NCBI GenBank assembly: GCA_008690995.1
Contig: VRMN01000003.1
Coordinates: forward strand, 62,001-126,000
From: Porphyridium purpureum
Taxonomy: Eukaryota; Rhodophyta; Bangiophyceae; Porphyridiales; Porphyridiaceae
Direction of reading: 5' to 3'
DNA: 64,000 nt
Made by a program: the position numbers and the translations under genes. Positions 38,497 through 46,759 of the stretch are shown piece after piece; positions within the stretch are counted from its first letter, which is position 1, and each line of letters begins with the position of its first letter. The notes under the pieces were generated by a model. That model made no database searches and was not told where the DNA came from. It was given only the letters and a program-made list of their open reading frames with translations.

Positions 38497-39244
38497 CCTT
38501 CCTCTTTCCCACAAAGACTTTCGCTCCCCCGCTCCTTCTCCCTCAACACAGCTTCCCACTCTCTTCTCCTCACCCTGCCCTTCAATCCACTAATCCTGGC
38601 TCCTTATGATCCAGAACGCCAAATCGTCCAAGCGCGGTTGGTCGCCACGGGTCTATCAAAACGCTCTCGTTTACTTATCCTCCCACGCGCTCCCCCGCGG
38701 CGGCGGCGGGCGCAGTCGAAAAAGGTGGAATGGCGCATGGAATTGTAATGCTACATTTCGCACACAAACTGTACCTCTGTCGGTCTGAGCTTCAGGAGCT
38801 TGTGGTCGGTGGAGTCGCTACTGCAGGTGCCGGTGGCATGTTTGTTTCTTGGACATATGCTGTGATGCACGAGTTCGTGGACATACAGCGCGGTGTGGCG
38901 CATCTCTGCGCTGCGCTCGTGCTGCGTCCACTGCCTCCGCGCATTGGCTCGCGCCGCGCACACGACGCTACCCACCTCCTCACCAAGCAGGCACTCACAT
39001 GATGCACTCGAGCTGGCGCACACCCGACACTGCCGCCGTGGCGCTCTGACGAAACGCGGCGGCTCATGCACGGCGGCCGCGCATCACGTGAGCGGTCAAT
39101 GCTCCACCAGCCTTTACACTCACAGCCAAGCCCATGCTGAACCCTTTCCGAGAATCCTGCCGAACATGTAGGTTGACGGCCAGGGGCGGTCGTGAGCAAG
39201 ATCGGCGCGAGGTGGACCCGAATGACAAGGCATGAGGAAGTGGG
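38497..39244. other. Divergent region between L27a and the helicase, 0.75 kb
   Basis: It contains short frames on both strands (the longest plus-strand frame is 90 codons, 38730-39002) with no recognisable family. A 15-base exact copy of the sequence spanning the L27a stop (38041-38055) occurs here at 38663-38677. Confidence 0.4.
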
Positions 39245-42200
39245 ATGGATGGAGTCGAGCGTGTGCGAAGGTGTAGAGACGCGGATGAATACGTGGGATG
39301 GATGCAAGGGCTTCTGGAGGTCGAGCGCGATGAAGAGGTAGCGGTGATGGTCCAAGCGGGCGTCAGCCGGGCTCAGATGGCGCAGATGCAAGCGGCTGGA
39401 GATGCGATTATGCGACTGGAGTTGCGACACGAGAGGACGGGGTTTGGCGGTAAGACCGTGTGGGAGCTGGCCGGCGCGCCGGCGCGCAGGTTGTTGGATG
39501 GCGCTGCGTGCCGCATGCGCACGGGGGATATTGTGACCGTGCGCTGCAAGCATGCCGACGGTGGTGGCACGGGAAGCTCGCTTCGGTTTCATGAGGGCGT
39601 GCTCACAGAGTTGAAGGACGAATCGGTCTCAGTCATGCTCAATCACGATCCGTTCAGTCATCCCACGAAGGATTACACCGAGCAAGCATCCGCGGACTCG
39701 GAAACCTCATCATCTTTCCATTATGCCGTGCTTCGTATCGGTTCGGAGACGACCTTTCTGAAAATGAACGCGGCGCTAAAGCAATTAAGAGCGCTTTCGC
39801 ATAGCCATCCGGCAAGTCGTGTGCGCAGCATTCTCTTTCACAGCGAAATCAAGCCGCAGAACGGGTTGCTGGGTAGCCTGCCCGAAGACGCAAGGCACAA
39901 AATGGAAGCTATCCTGGCTTCCTTGGCACTGAATGATCCGCAAGTGGATGCAATACTTGCGGCGGTGGACGCAAAGGATTTGGCAGTGATACATGGACCT
40001 CCGGGCACGGGGAAGACCACATGCTTGGTTGCGCTGATCTGCATCCTCGTCGTCGTGCTCAAGCAGCGCGTCCTCGTGGTTGCGCCGTCCAATATTGCAG
40101 TAGACAACGTGACTGAGCGCTTAGGCGCCGTCTTACCTCTTGTGGCTGCAGCCGTGGAGGATAAAACATCAAAGCCCAAAAAGATCATTCGAATTGGACA
40201 CCCTGCAAGGATTCTTGCGAATGCGCAGCGCTTCTCTCTCGAGCACGCCTTGGCAGCTTGCGATGAGAGCGCGCTGGTGCGTGATATTCGGACGGAAATC
40301 GATCAGATTGATCAATCGCTCAGCGCTTCTTCCCAAAGGCGTCATCCTGGTGTCGCGGGAAAGAGCACTGACAAGCACAAGCTGTACGGCGAAAGAAGGA
40401 CGCTGAGACGCGAGCTTGCCAAGACGGAGCGATTGGCTTTGAGTCGTACGATCCAGTCCGCGGATGTCGTTCTGAGCACTGCCGTGGGCGCTGGTTCTCG
40501 TTCGGTTTCTTTTGCCACGCGAGGGATGCACGATGGTGACGCTTCTCATGGGCCTGGAAAACCCTTTGACGTAGTCATCGTGGATGAAGCCGGTCAGGGA
40601 CTTGAGCCTTCGCTTTGGATTGCTTTGCTCCAAGCCAGAAAGGCGGTCATGGCGGGTGATCCTTTTCAGCTCCCTCCGACCGTGAAAAGCGCCAAGGCAG
40701 AGCAGGGCGGGCTCGCGGTGTCTGTGCTTGATCGCATATTTGAAAACAAGTCACTGTGTGACCAGGTGGTTCGAATGCTGACGATCCAGTTTCGCATGCA
40801 CAAAACCATTGCCGCATGGTCCAGCGCGAAATTTTACCGGGGTGAGCTGGTCCCACATGAATCAGTAGAGTCACACTTGCTTGCAGATGTTCTGCCGTCA
40901 TCGCCCGCCAGAACGGAGGACGAAAACGTGTCTGAACCTCTCGTTTACATTGATACAGCGGGCTGCAGCTGTGACGAAATGTCGTCTTCTGGACGGACCG
41001 CTGAAGATTCGTCCTCTTCAGGCAGAATTGTGTCGGGGGCGTCAACGGAGTCGCGATTCAATGAAGGGGAAGCACTAGTCATTTTCCGCCATCTCAACTC
41101 TCTTTTGGATGCGGGCGTTGCTGGCGATCTCATTGGCATCATCTCGCCTTACGCGGCTCAAGTGTCTCTGGTGCGTAAGAAACTAGAGTCCGATCCGCGC
41201 GCGAGGGCAGTGGAGGTGAGTACGGTAGACGGATTCCAAGGCCGCGAGAAGGAAGCCATTCTGATTTCGCTCGTCCGCAGTAATGAGAACAAAGAAACCG
41301 GTTTCGTGAAGGACTTGCGGCGAATGAATGTGGCCGTGACCAGGGCAAAGCGCCACCTTGTAGTCGTCGGAGATAGTGACACAATAGGCAACGATTTGCC
41401 CGATTTTATCGAGTTTCTGGAAAGCCATTCGGACTATCGCACGGCGGCATTGACGTTAGACGATCAGTCGGTGGCGGCGATGTCCATGGCGGCTACAAAG
41501 CACGTGAAAACAGGAAATGTGAGTCATGACAAGCAGCCACATGGAGCGAAATCGCAGAAGTCGTCCAAATTGTCCAAATCCTCGCGAGCTAAGCAATCAC
41601 CCTCTGCTTGTGAAAAGGACGCACTCAAGCCAAATGCGGAACGAGCTGCAGAGCATACTGCGGATCATCCAGACGATGCTGCCTTACGCTCGTTCGAAGA
41701 CGAGTGGACGCAGAAGATTGGAGCGTATGCTTCTGATGCGAAGGCCTCGCGACCAATTGAACTTGCTTGCTCGCTAAACGCGAGGCAACGTCTAATCATA
41801 CATCGTGTCGCAGAAGGTTTCTCAAACCTCACACATGAATCGGTGGGCGAGGGGCCTGAGCGGCGGTTGATAGTCGGAAAGAAGAAGCAGGACTGCTCGT
41901 CCGAGACTGCACCACAGCATGCGTCCCCTCTGTCAACACCGGTCTCCGCACCCGAGAAGAAATTGACGGTGGGACCTGCGGAAGTGAGCGAGAAAGCCGA
42001 AGAAGCCCTTTCTGCGCGGAGACCCCGTGCGATGGATGAGGCCATGAAATCGCCACGGTCGACAGCGAAACCGAAGCCTCGGGCTGCAAAGAACAAGCAT
42101 ACTGCTTCAAAGTCTGAAGCCAAGGATGTCGAAAATGATGATGAAGACATCGACATGATTCTTGCCTCCTTGAATGTCAAGGAAACTGGAAAGTCAAATG

Positions 42201-42382
42201 TGCAGCCATCAAGATTTGCACCGCACGTTCAGGCGGCGATCGACAATCAAAAGACCCAGCTTGCAGACCGCGCCGGGAAAGAGAAGGCATCGCATCGGGC
42301 GAGTCTAAAGAAAGTTCTTGATCAGAAGCTCGCCGAAGATTCTGCGAATCGCTCCCGCAAAAGTACAGGAAAGAAGAAATAA
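39245..42382 (+). CDS. IGHMBP2/SMUBP-2-like SF1B helicase with R3H domain
   Basis: The protein has 1,045 residues and is a UPF1-like RNA/DNA helicase. The order is an N-terminal beta-barrel (about 50-180), Walker A (IHGPPGTGKTTCL, about 252), motif Ia (RVLVVAPSNIAVDN), Walker B (VIVDEAGQGLEPSLW, about 443), motif III (AGDPFQLPPTV), motif IV (TIQFRMHKTIA), motif V (STVDGFQGREKE) and motif VI (NVAVTRAKRHLVVVGD). Residues 820-880 look like an R3H nucleic-acid-binding domain (NARQRLIIHRVAEGFSNL; RxxxH core), as in IGHMBP2. The C-terminus is Lys-rich. These 5'-3' helicases act on ribosome- and tRNA-linked RNA and replication substrates. An AATAAA overlaps the stop. Confidence 0.93.
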   Translation: MDGVERVRRCRDADEYVGWMQGLLEVERDEEVAVMVQAGVSRAQMAQMQAAGDAIMRLELRHERTGFGGKTVWELAGAPARRLLDGAACRMRTGDIVTVRCKHADGGGTGSSLRFHEGVLTELKDESVSVMLNHDPFSHPTKDYTEQASADSETSSSFHYAVLRIGSETTFLKMNAALKQLRALSHSHPASRVRSILFHSEIKPQNGLLGSLPEDARHKMEAILASLALNDPQVDAILAAVDAKDLAVIHGPPGTGKTTCLVALICILVVVLKQRVLVVAPSNIAVDNVTERLGAVLPLVAAAVEDKTSKPKKIIRIGHPARILANAQRFSLEHALAACDESALVRDIRTEIDQIDQSLSASSQRRHPGVAGKSTDKHKLYGERRTLRRELAKTERLALSRTIQSADVVLSTAVGAGSRSVSFATRGMHDGDASHGPGKPFDVVIVDEAGQGLEPSLWIALLQARKAVMAGDPFQLPPTVKSAKAEQGGLAVSVLDRIFENKSLCDQVVRMLTIQFRMHKTIAAWSSAKFYRGELVPHESVESHLLADVLPSSPARTEDENVSEPLVYIDTAGCSCDEMSSSGRTAEDSSSSGRIVSGASTESRFNEGEALVIFRHLNSLLDAGVAGDLIGIISPYAAQVSLVRKKLESDPRARAVEVSTVDGFQGREKEAILISLVRSNENKETGFVKDLRRMNVAVTRAKRHLVVVGDSDTIGNDLPDFIEFLESHSDYRTAALTLDDQSVAAMSMAATKHVKTGNVSHDKQPHGAKSQKSSKLSKSSRAKQSPSACEKDALKPNAERAAEHTADHPDDAALRSFEDEWTQKIGAYASDAKASRPIELACSLNARQRLIIHRVAEGFSNLTHESVGEGPERRLIVGKKKQDCSSETAPQHASPLSTPVSAPEKKLTVGPAEVSEKAEEALSARRPRAMDEAMKSPRSTAKPKPRAAKNKHTASKSEAKDVENDDEDIDMILASLNVKETGKSNVQPSRFAPHVQAAIDNQKTQLADRAGKEKASHRASLKKVLDQKLAEDSANRSRKSTGKKK

Positions 42383-42474
42383 AGGTTTACTATTAGCACG
42401 GGCTTGTATGTTGCCTTTTTGAAGCTTTGCGGTGATGGGTTATATCACCACAAATGACTGGCTCTCCAAGCCGA

Positions 42475-43500
42475 TCAGCTGCCCTTGGGCCCGTCAAGTT
42501 CAGATCGCAGACGGAACAAGGCTTCCCGTGATGAGCCCTTCAGGTTGTCGATCAGCTTGCGACCCTTTTGGCTCACGTTCCGTTCTTGTTCTTCCTGGAT
42601 GGCCTCATTCTGATGCTTTTTCGCGAGCTTGATTTCTTGCGTGAACATGCCTGAACTGAGCACGTGAGCGCCATTATTCTGTGACACTCTTTGCTGCACC
42701 AAGTCCGAAGTAACTGCCCATACCTGTGACTCACCGAGATCGCAAAATGTCTTGCTCTGTTGTTCAATGTAATCGTCCGCGGTGCCTTTCCCCGTATAAA
42801 TAATCTTGACGCCGTTCTGCGACTCTTCGGTCTGCGCCTTTGCATTGCCGTATGCATCGTACACGATGACGCACTGCCAGCCGCGATACACAGCAAACTG
42901 GCTGACTTCCACTAGCAGGAGCTCACGAGCGCCTTCCATGTCGCCAGCGTCGCGTCTTTTCTTTAGCTTCTTCCAATAGCCAATGACATTGTAGCCATCA
43001 ATGAGACAAACCGGTTGCGCAACCTTGCTATACTTTCCCGCCGGCATGGGTTCCGCGGCTTTCCGTCGCGCTCGGCGTCGCAAGTACGCGCTATCGTCGT
43101 CATCTGACTCGAGAAGCGCGTCTTCCTTTTTCCGCCGAAACGACGTGCGTATCTTTGGCTTTTGCGGCCTGGACATCTCCTCCACTTTTCTGAGCAGCCG
43201 GATCTGCTGCTTCACGGACATGGGCCCGTCCACCGCAATACGCCTGGGCTGGAAAGCATTCGCCGCCGACTCCTCTTTCTCCTCATCGCGGCCTTTATTC
43301 TTCTTCCCCGCATTCTCGCCAGCCACCATATAAAGCGAGAACGCGCGGCCGCCACGCAGACCTGCACGCGCCGTCGTGTGCAGATCGACGCCGCATCCGA
43401 ACGCACGCCTGACGCGGACTCGGCGCCACCCATCACCTGCGCGACCAGTGCGCTTTGCATCCGCTACAAACCCTGCGTGGCCATGCAGGAAACATGCCAT
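42475..43500 (-). CDS. NYN-domain ribonuclease, YacP/Rae1-type, probably plastid
   Basis: The protein has 341 residues from the first ATG (a GTG lies 17 codons upstream). The first 70-80 residues are Arg/Gly/Ala-rich and suit a transit peptide. An acidic/basic linker follows (KNKGRDEEKEESAANAF). From about residue 165 comes a PIN-like NYN domain: VCLIDGYNVIGYWK with the first Asp, LLLVEVSQFAVYRGW, CVIVYDAYGN with the second, IIYTGKGTADDYIEQQSK, and VWAVTSDLVQQ with the third. That pattern is the YacP/DUF901 family; bacterial Rae1 cuts mRNA in the ribosome, and plastid homologues exist in plants. Convergent with the helicase. Confidence 0.85.
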   Translation of the reverse strand: MACFLHGHAGFVADAKRTGRAGDGWRRVRVRRAFGCGVDLHTTARAGLRGGRAFSLYMVAGENAGKKNKGRDEEKEESAANAFQPRRIAVDGPMSVKQQIRLLRKVEEMSRPQKPKIRTSFRRKKEDALLESDDDDSAYLRRRARRKAAEPMPAGKYSKVAQPVCLIDGYNVIGYWKKLKKRRDAGDMEGARELLLVEVSQFAVYRGWQCVIVYDAYGNAKAQTEESQNGVKIIYTGKGTADDYIEQQSKTFCDLGESQVWAVTSDLVQQRVSQNNGAHVLSSGMFTQEIKLAKKHQNEAIQEEQERNVSQKGRKLIDNLKGSSREALFRLRSELDGPKGS

Positions 43501-44026
43501 GTCGTTCTTGAAAGAGACTCCGGCGAGGAGCCTGCTCGTCACCGCGAGCACATGCCACTTTCCCCACCTCCCACAACGCCACTCTCCATCTCCCGGTTAT
43601 TCAATTTTGTTCAGCTTCCACTGCGAGGTTGTCCCACTGTGTGTCCAGTGTACCTTCATACTGTACACAAACACGTGTTTCACTGACCAAAAAATCAGAA
43701 AGAAGGCGCGACAACATTGACTGAAAGTGAGCGTTTTTGATAGCAAAGAGAGCGAGCGCTAACGCGCCGTGGGATTTGTTTTTTTTTCGTTAGGGTTGAG
43801 ATGAGGAAACGGTACAGTGGCGGGTGGGATAGAGTACAGTTGAGCTGCGAGGTTGGAAGTGCCGTGGTTTGGGTGTGAGGAGGTTGGGGAAGGAAGGAAA
43901 GAAAGAGAGAGAGAAGGTAATGTGAATGTGTTGGATGTTTAGAGGTACAGAGAGAAAGAGAAGGGAGTCTGTGGTGCTCGCTGGAAGAAGAATATACAGA
44001 GATAGAGGCACAGGTTCTACGTGGTC
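43501..44026. other. Divergent promoter region NYN / ThiD
   Basis: The 526 bases hold a T-rich run and the telobox TTAGGGTT at 43790-43797, then a purine-rich GA stretch before ThiD. No gene recognised. Confidence 0.45.
43790..43797 (+). promoter_or_regulatory. Telobox (TTAGGGTT)
   Basis: The motif lies about 230 bases upstream of the ThiD ATG and 290 bases upstream of the NYN ATG on the other strand. Confidence 0.45.
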
Positions 44027-44878
44027 ATGGTGATGGCGCGAGCGCTGACCATTGCCGGGTCAGATAGTGGCGGAGGCGCCGGCATTCAGGCGGATCTCAA
44101 GACATTTCTCGCGCGCGGGGTGTATGGCGCGAGTGTCATCACGGCGCTCACCGCGCAGAACACCCAAGGCGTGCAAGGCATTCTGCAGGTCGATCCTTCG
44201 TTTGTCGCTGCGCAGCTGGATAGCGTGCTCAGCGATATTCGATTTGACGCCCTGAAGACGGGCATGCTCGCAAACGAACCCATCATCAACGCAGTCAGCG
44301 CTCGATTAGAAAAGTACAGGCAGTCGCTTCCGCCAGTTGTCGTGGACCCGGTGCTCGTCTCGACCAGCGGGCAGCAGCTACTGGATGGCGCCGCGCTTAC
44401 GGCGCTGAAAACAAAAATACTCAGCCTCAGCACAATCTGTACACCCAACGTGCCCGAAGTCGAGGCGCTGCTCGATTCGCAGATTGACACCGAGTCGGAT
44501 GTGCGCATGGCCGCCCTGCAACTCGCGCAGCTCGGTCCAAAGTACGTGCTCATCAAAGGTGGTCACATGATTTCATCTCCCAACTCGCCAGAGTCATGCA
44601 CAGACGTGCTCTATGATCGCGAAAGAGACGTCTTCGAAGCTTTCTCCAAGCCGCGCGTGGAGTCGCTTTGTACGCACGGCACGGGCTGTACCTTGTCGGC
44701 GGCAATAGCAGCCGAGCTCGCCAAAGGAACAAACATGGTACAAGCCGTGCGCTTTGCCAAAGACTATGTATACGCTGCCATTGTAGATGGAATTCAGGAC
44801 CTTGGCTCTAGCGGGCGCGGTGCTTTACATCACGGCGTCGGTTTGAAGCCTCTGTCCAGAAGCTGGCTTCCCTTCTGA
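44027..44878 (+). CDS. Hydroxymethylpyrimidine (phosphate) kinase, ThiD-type
   Basis: The protein has 283 residues and phosphorylates HMP and HMP-P in thiamine synthesis. It is a ribokinase-fold enzyme with the N-terminal GSDSGGGAGIQADLKTF, the ALTAQNTQGV loop, the DPVLVSTSGQQLL block and the C-terminal anion-hole motif HGTGCTLSAAIAAEL with the catalytic Cys/Asp region. It is monofunctional here: in many plants ThiD is fused to ThiE. No transit peptide is obvious, so it could be cytosolic or use an alternative start. The first ATG is 44027, with a second at 44033. Confidence 0.93.
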   Translation: MVMARALTIAGSDSGGGAGIQADLKTFLARGVYGASVITALTAQNTQGVQGILQVDPSFVAAQLDSVLSDIRFDALKTGMLANEPIINAVSARLEKYRQSLPPVVVDPVLVSTSGQQLLDGAALTALKTKILSLSTICTPNVPEVEALLDSQIDTESDVRMAALQLAQLGPKYVLIKGGHMISSPNSPESCTDVLYDRERDVFEAFSKPRVESLCTHGTGCTLSAAIAAELAKGTNMVQAVRFAKDYVYAAIVDGIQDLGSSGRGALHHGVGLKPLSRSWLPF

Positions 44879-44941
44879 GGGTAAAAGAGGGCGCGATGCC
44901 CTCGATAGAAAAAAAGACATTCACAGGTCGCATCCGTCGAT

Positions 44942-46543
44942 TCATGAGGACCTGATTTCGCAGGCTTCGGCGGCGTATCTGGCGCTTTGCATCTCCTTCA
45001 GACGCGATACGGCGCGATGAAAAATGAACTGCTCATCCGCGCCTGAATACAGCGAGCCCATCCCGAACGCGCGGTTACCACGGGAGACGCCGCGCTTGCC
45101 ACTTTCTGTCTCGAATTGTGTGCTTTCAGCGACAGCCGCGTTGTCAATGCCGTGCCCTGTGCCGTCAAAGAGGCGCTCCACCGGCACGGCAGAGGCCAAG
45201 ATGAGCCGGGATCCGGCATCATAGAAGGAGTCGATAAGCAGAATAAAACGGCGAGCCCAGTCTCGAGTCTGGATTGACATCTGAGGCACATTGGCGAGGT
45301 AGAGTCTCTTTACCACTTGCGCCAGCGCAACGTAATCGGCACTCGACCGTGGGCCATCGCACAGCTCGAGAAAATCAAACCACGCTGCCTGCTCGGCGCG
45401 GCATGGAATGTGGAGCGTACGGCCGAACATGACGCGAATCGTGATAGGTTGCTTTCCATGTGGACGGGCGTTCGTGCATTCTCGCCGCCACGCACTGCGC
45501 AGTAGGTTCAAATTTGAAGCGGAACAAGGCCACAGATGCATGAGTTCGCTCTCCGTGCATACAGAGCCAAGGGAAAGGCGGTAGTCGATGGCACCATCCA
45601 AGGAAAGTGAGGTGCAGCTGCTCCTCAAAAGGGCGCTGAATGCCTGAAGATCCTCCCCGGTAAATGTCTGGAGTTCTATCATTTCAGCTGCAAATCTGTT
45701 GCTTGTCGTTACTAGACAAGTTCCGCGGGCCAGCAATTCTTTGAGAAACAAACTGAGCAAACGACTGTCGGCGATGTCAGGCATGCTGAACTCGTCCAGA
45801 CACAGCACGCCAAAGCCCGTATTACTATGGATATGGTCAAGAAACTTATCCACAAGGGCCTGAATCGGGTGTGTCCAGCCCTTCTGCGCTCTGGCGCTTG
45901 GAGAGCAAATGTCGTACTCATGTAACCACTGATGCAAAGTCATGACGAAGAAATGAAAGTGCACTCTCATGCCGGGAATACCTCGCGAACGAGCACGACT
46001 CCAGAAGAGATCCATACACATGGTTTTCCCACGTCCGACAGCGCCATGTAGAAAAACTCCACGCGGCTTTTCTGAGTGTGGAAATTGTGGTTCAGCCGGC
46101 GCATTCAGCTGCGCTGGCGTTAATGCGTGCACTTCCGGCACCTTTTCGAGCTTCAAGTCCATCCAGAAACGTACCTTTTTCCAACCGGAAAGCCCCTTCC
46201 TCCGTTCCTCCTCATCGCGGCGCAGCTTCTGCACCAGAGTATGCCATTCCCGTACGGCCTCGCGATAACGTGCGAGCACCGGCCCAAAGCGTTCAAGCTG
46301 GTCGCCGAGCTCGTGCAATCTCTGCATGACCCATTGTTGAGCCGGATCTAAGCTGACCTTACCAGCATGATGCAATCGTCCAAGTCGTCCAAGCTGCTCC
46401 TCGGCGACCACACGCTCGCGCTCTGAACCTGCATTCACGGTGACACTGGTCCTGCCCTGCGAGACGCCTGCCCAAACCAGCAACCTTTCACCGAATCTCG
46501 TCGGTCTTAAACCAGGAGACCGGTACCGGCACAGGGCGTACAT
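44942..46543 (-). CDS. AFG1/LACE1-type mitochondrial AAA+ ATPase
   Basis: The protein has 533 residues. Walker A is GAVGRGKTMCMDLFW, Walker B FGVLCLDEFSMPDIADSRL, and sensor 1 LVTTSNR. The surroundings match AFG1 (HFHFFVMTLHQWLHEYD; RFAAEMIELQTFT; RFILLIDSFYDAGSRLILASA). AFG1 helps quality control of respiratory-chain subunits in mitochondria. The first 40 residues, rich in Arg and Ser, resemble a presequence. The C-terminus has a family-typical AESTQFETESGK segment. It is divergent from the CSC1 gene with 216 bases between, and convergent with ThiD with 63 bases between. Confidence 0.93.
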   Translation of the reverse strand: MYALCRYRSPGLRPTRFGERLLVWAGVSQGRTSVTVNAGSERERVVAEEQLGRLGRLHHAGKVSLDPAQQWVMQRLHELGDQLERFGPVLARYREAVREWHTLVQKLRRDEEERRKGLSGWKKVRFWMDLKLEKVPEVHALTPAQLNAPAEPQFPHSEKPRGVFLHGAVGRGKTMCMDLFWSRARSRGIPGMRVHFHFFVMTLHQWLHEYDICSPSARAQKGWTHPIQALVDKFLDHIHSNTGFGVLCLDEFSMPDIADSRLLSLFLKELLARGTCLVTTSNRFAAEMIELQTFTGEDLQAFSALLRSSCTSLSLDGAIDYRLSLGSVCTESELMHLWPCSASNLNLLRSAWRRECTNARPHGKQPITIRVMFGRTLHIPCRAEQAAWFDFLELCDGPRSSADYVALAQVVKRLYLANVPQMSIQTRDWARRFILLIDSFYDAGSRLILASAVPVERLFDGTGHGIDNAAVAESTQFETESGKRGVSRGNRAFGMGSLYSGADEQFIFHRAVSRLKEMQSARYAAEACEIRSS

Positions 46544-46759
46544 CGTGTCAAGCTATCGAGCGCTTCAGACCAGCGCCGTCCGGTCATCATTTCCGTACGC
46601 GCTAATGCTCAAGAGTCACTGGTCTAGTCGCCTTTGCACGCATACGCTCCACGGTCCAGTCCACTCAAGAAATCTGGCAGGCACGCATGTGCTTTGTTCG
46701 TTTGCGGTGAACCGGATTTTCAGGGAAGGCAAGAAGGAGGGAAATAGAGAGTGGGAATC

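Noticed and set aside
38041-38677. 15-base direct repeat (gctctcgtttactta) flanking L27a
   Set aside because: It could look like a target duplication around a retrocopy, but one copy includes the stop codon. About two such 15-mers are expected by chance in 64 kb, and no poly(A) tail is present.
38792-39592. 266-codon minus-strand frame
   Set aside because: It overlaps the helicase 5' end and is His/Arg/Ser-rich; a shadow frame.
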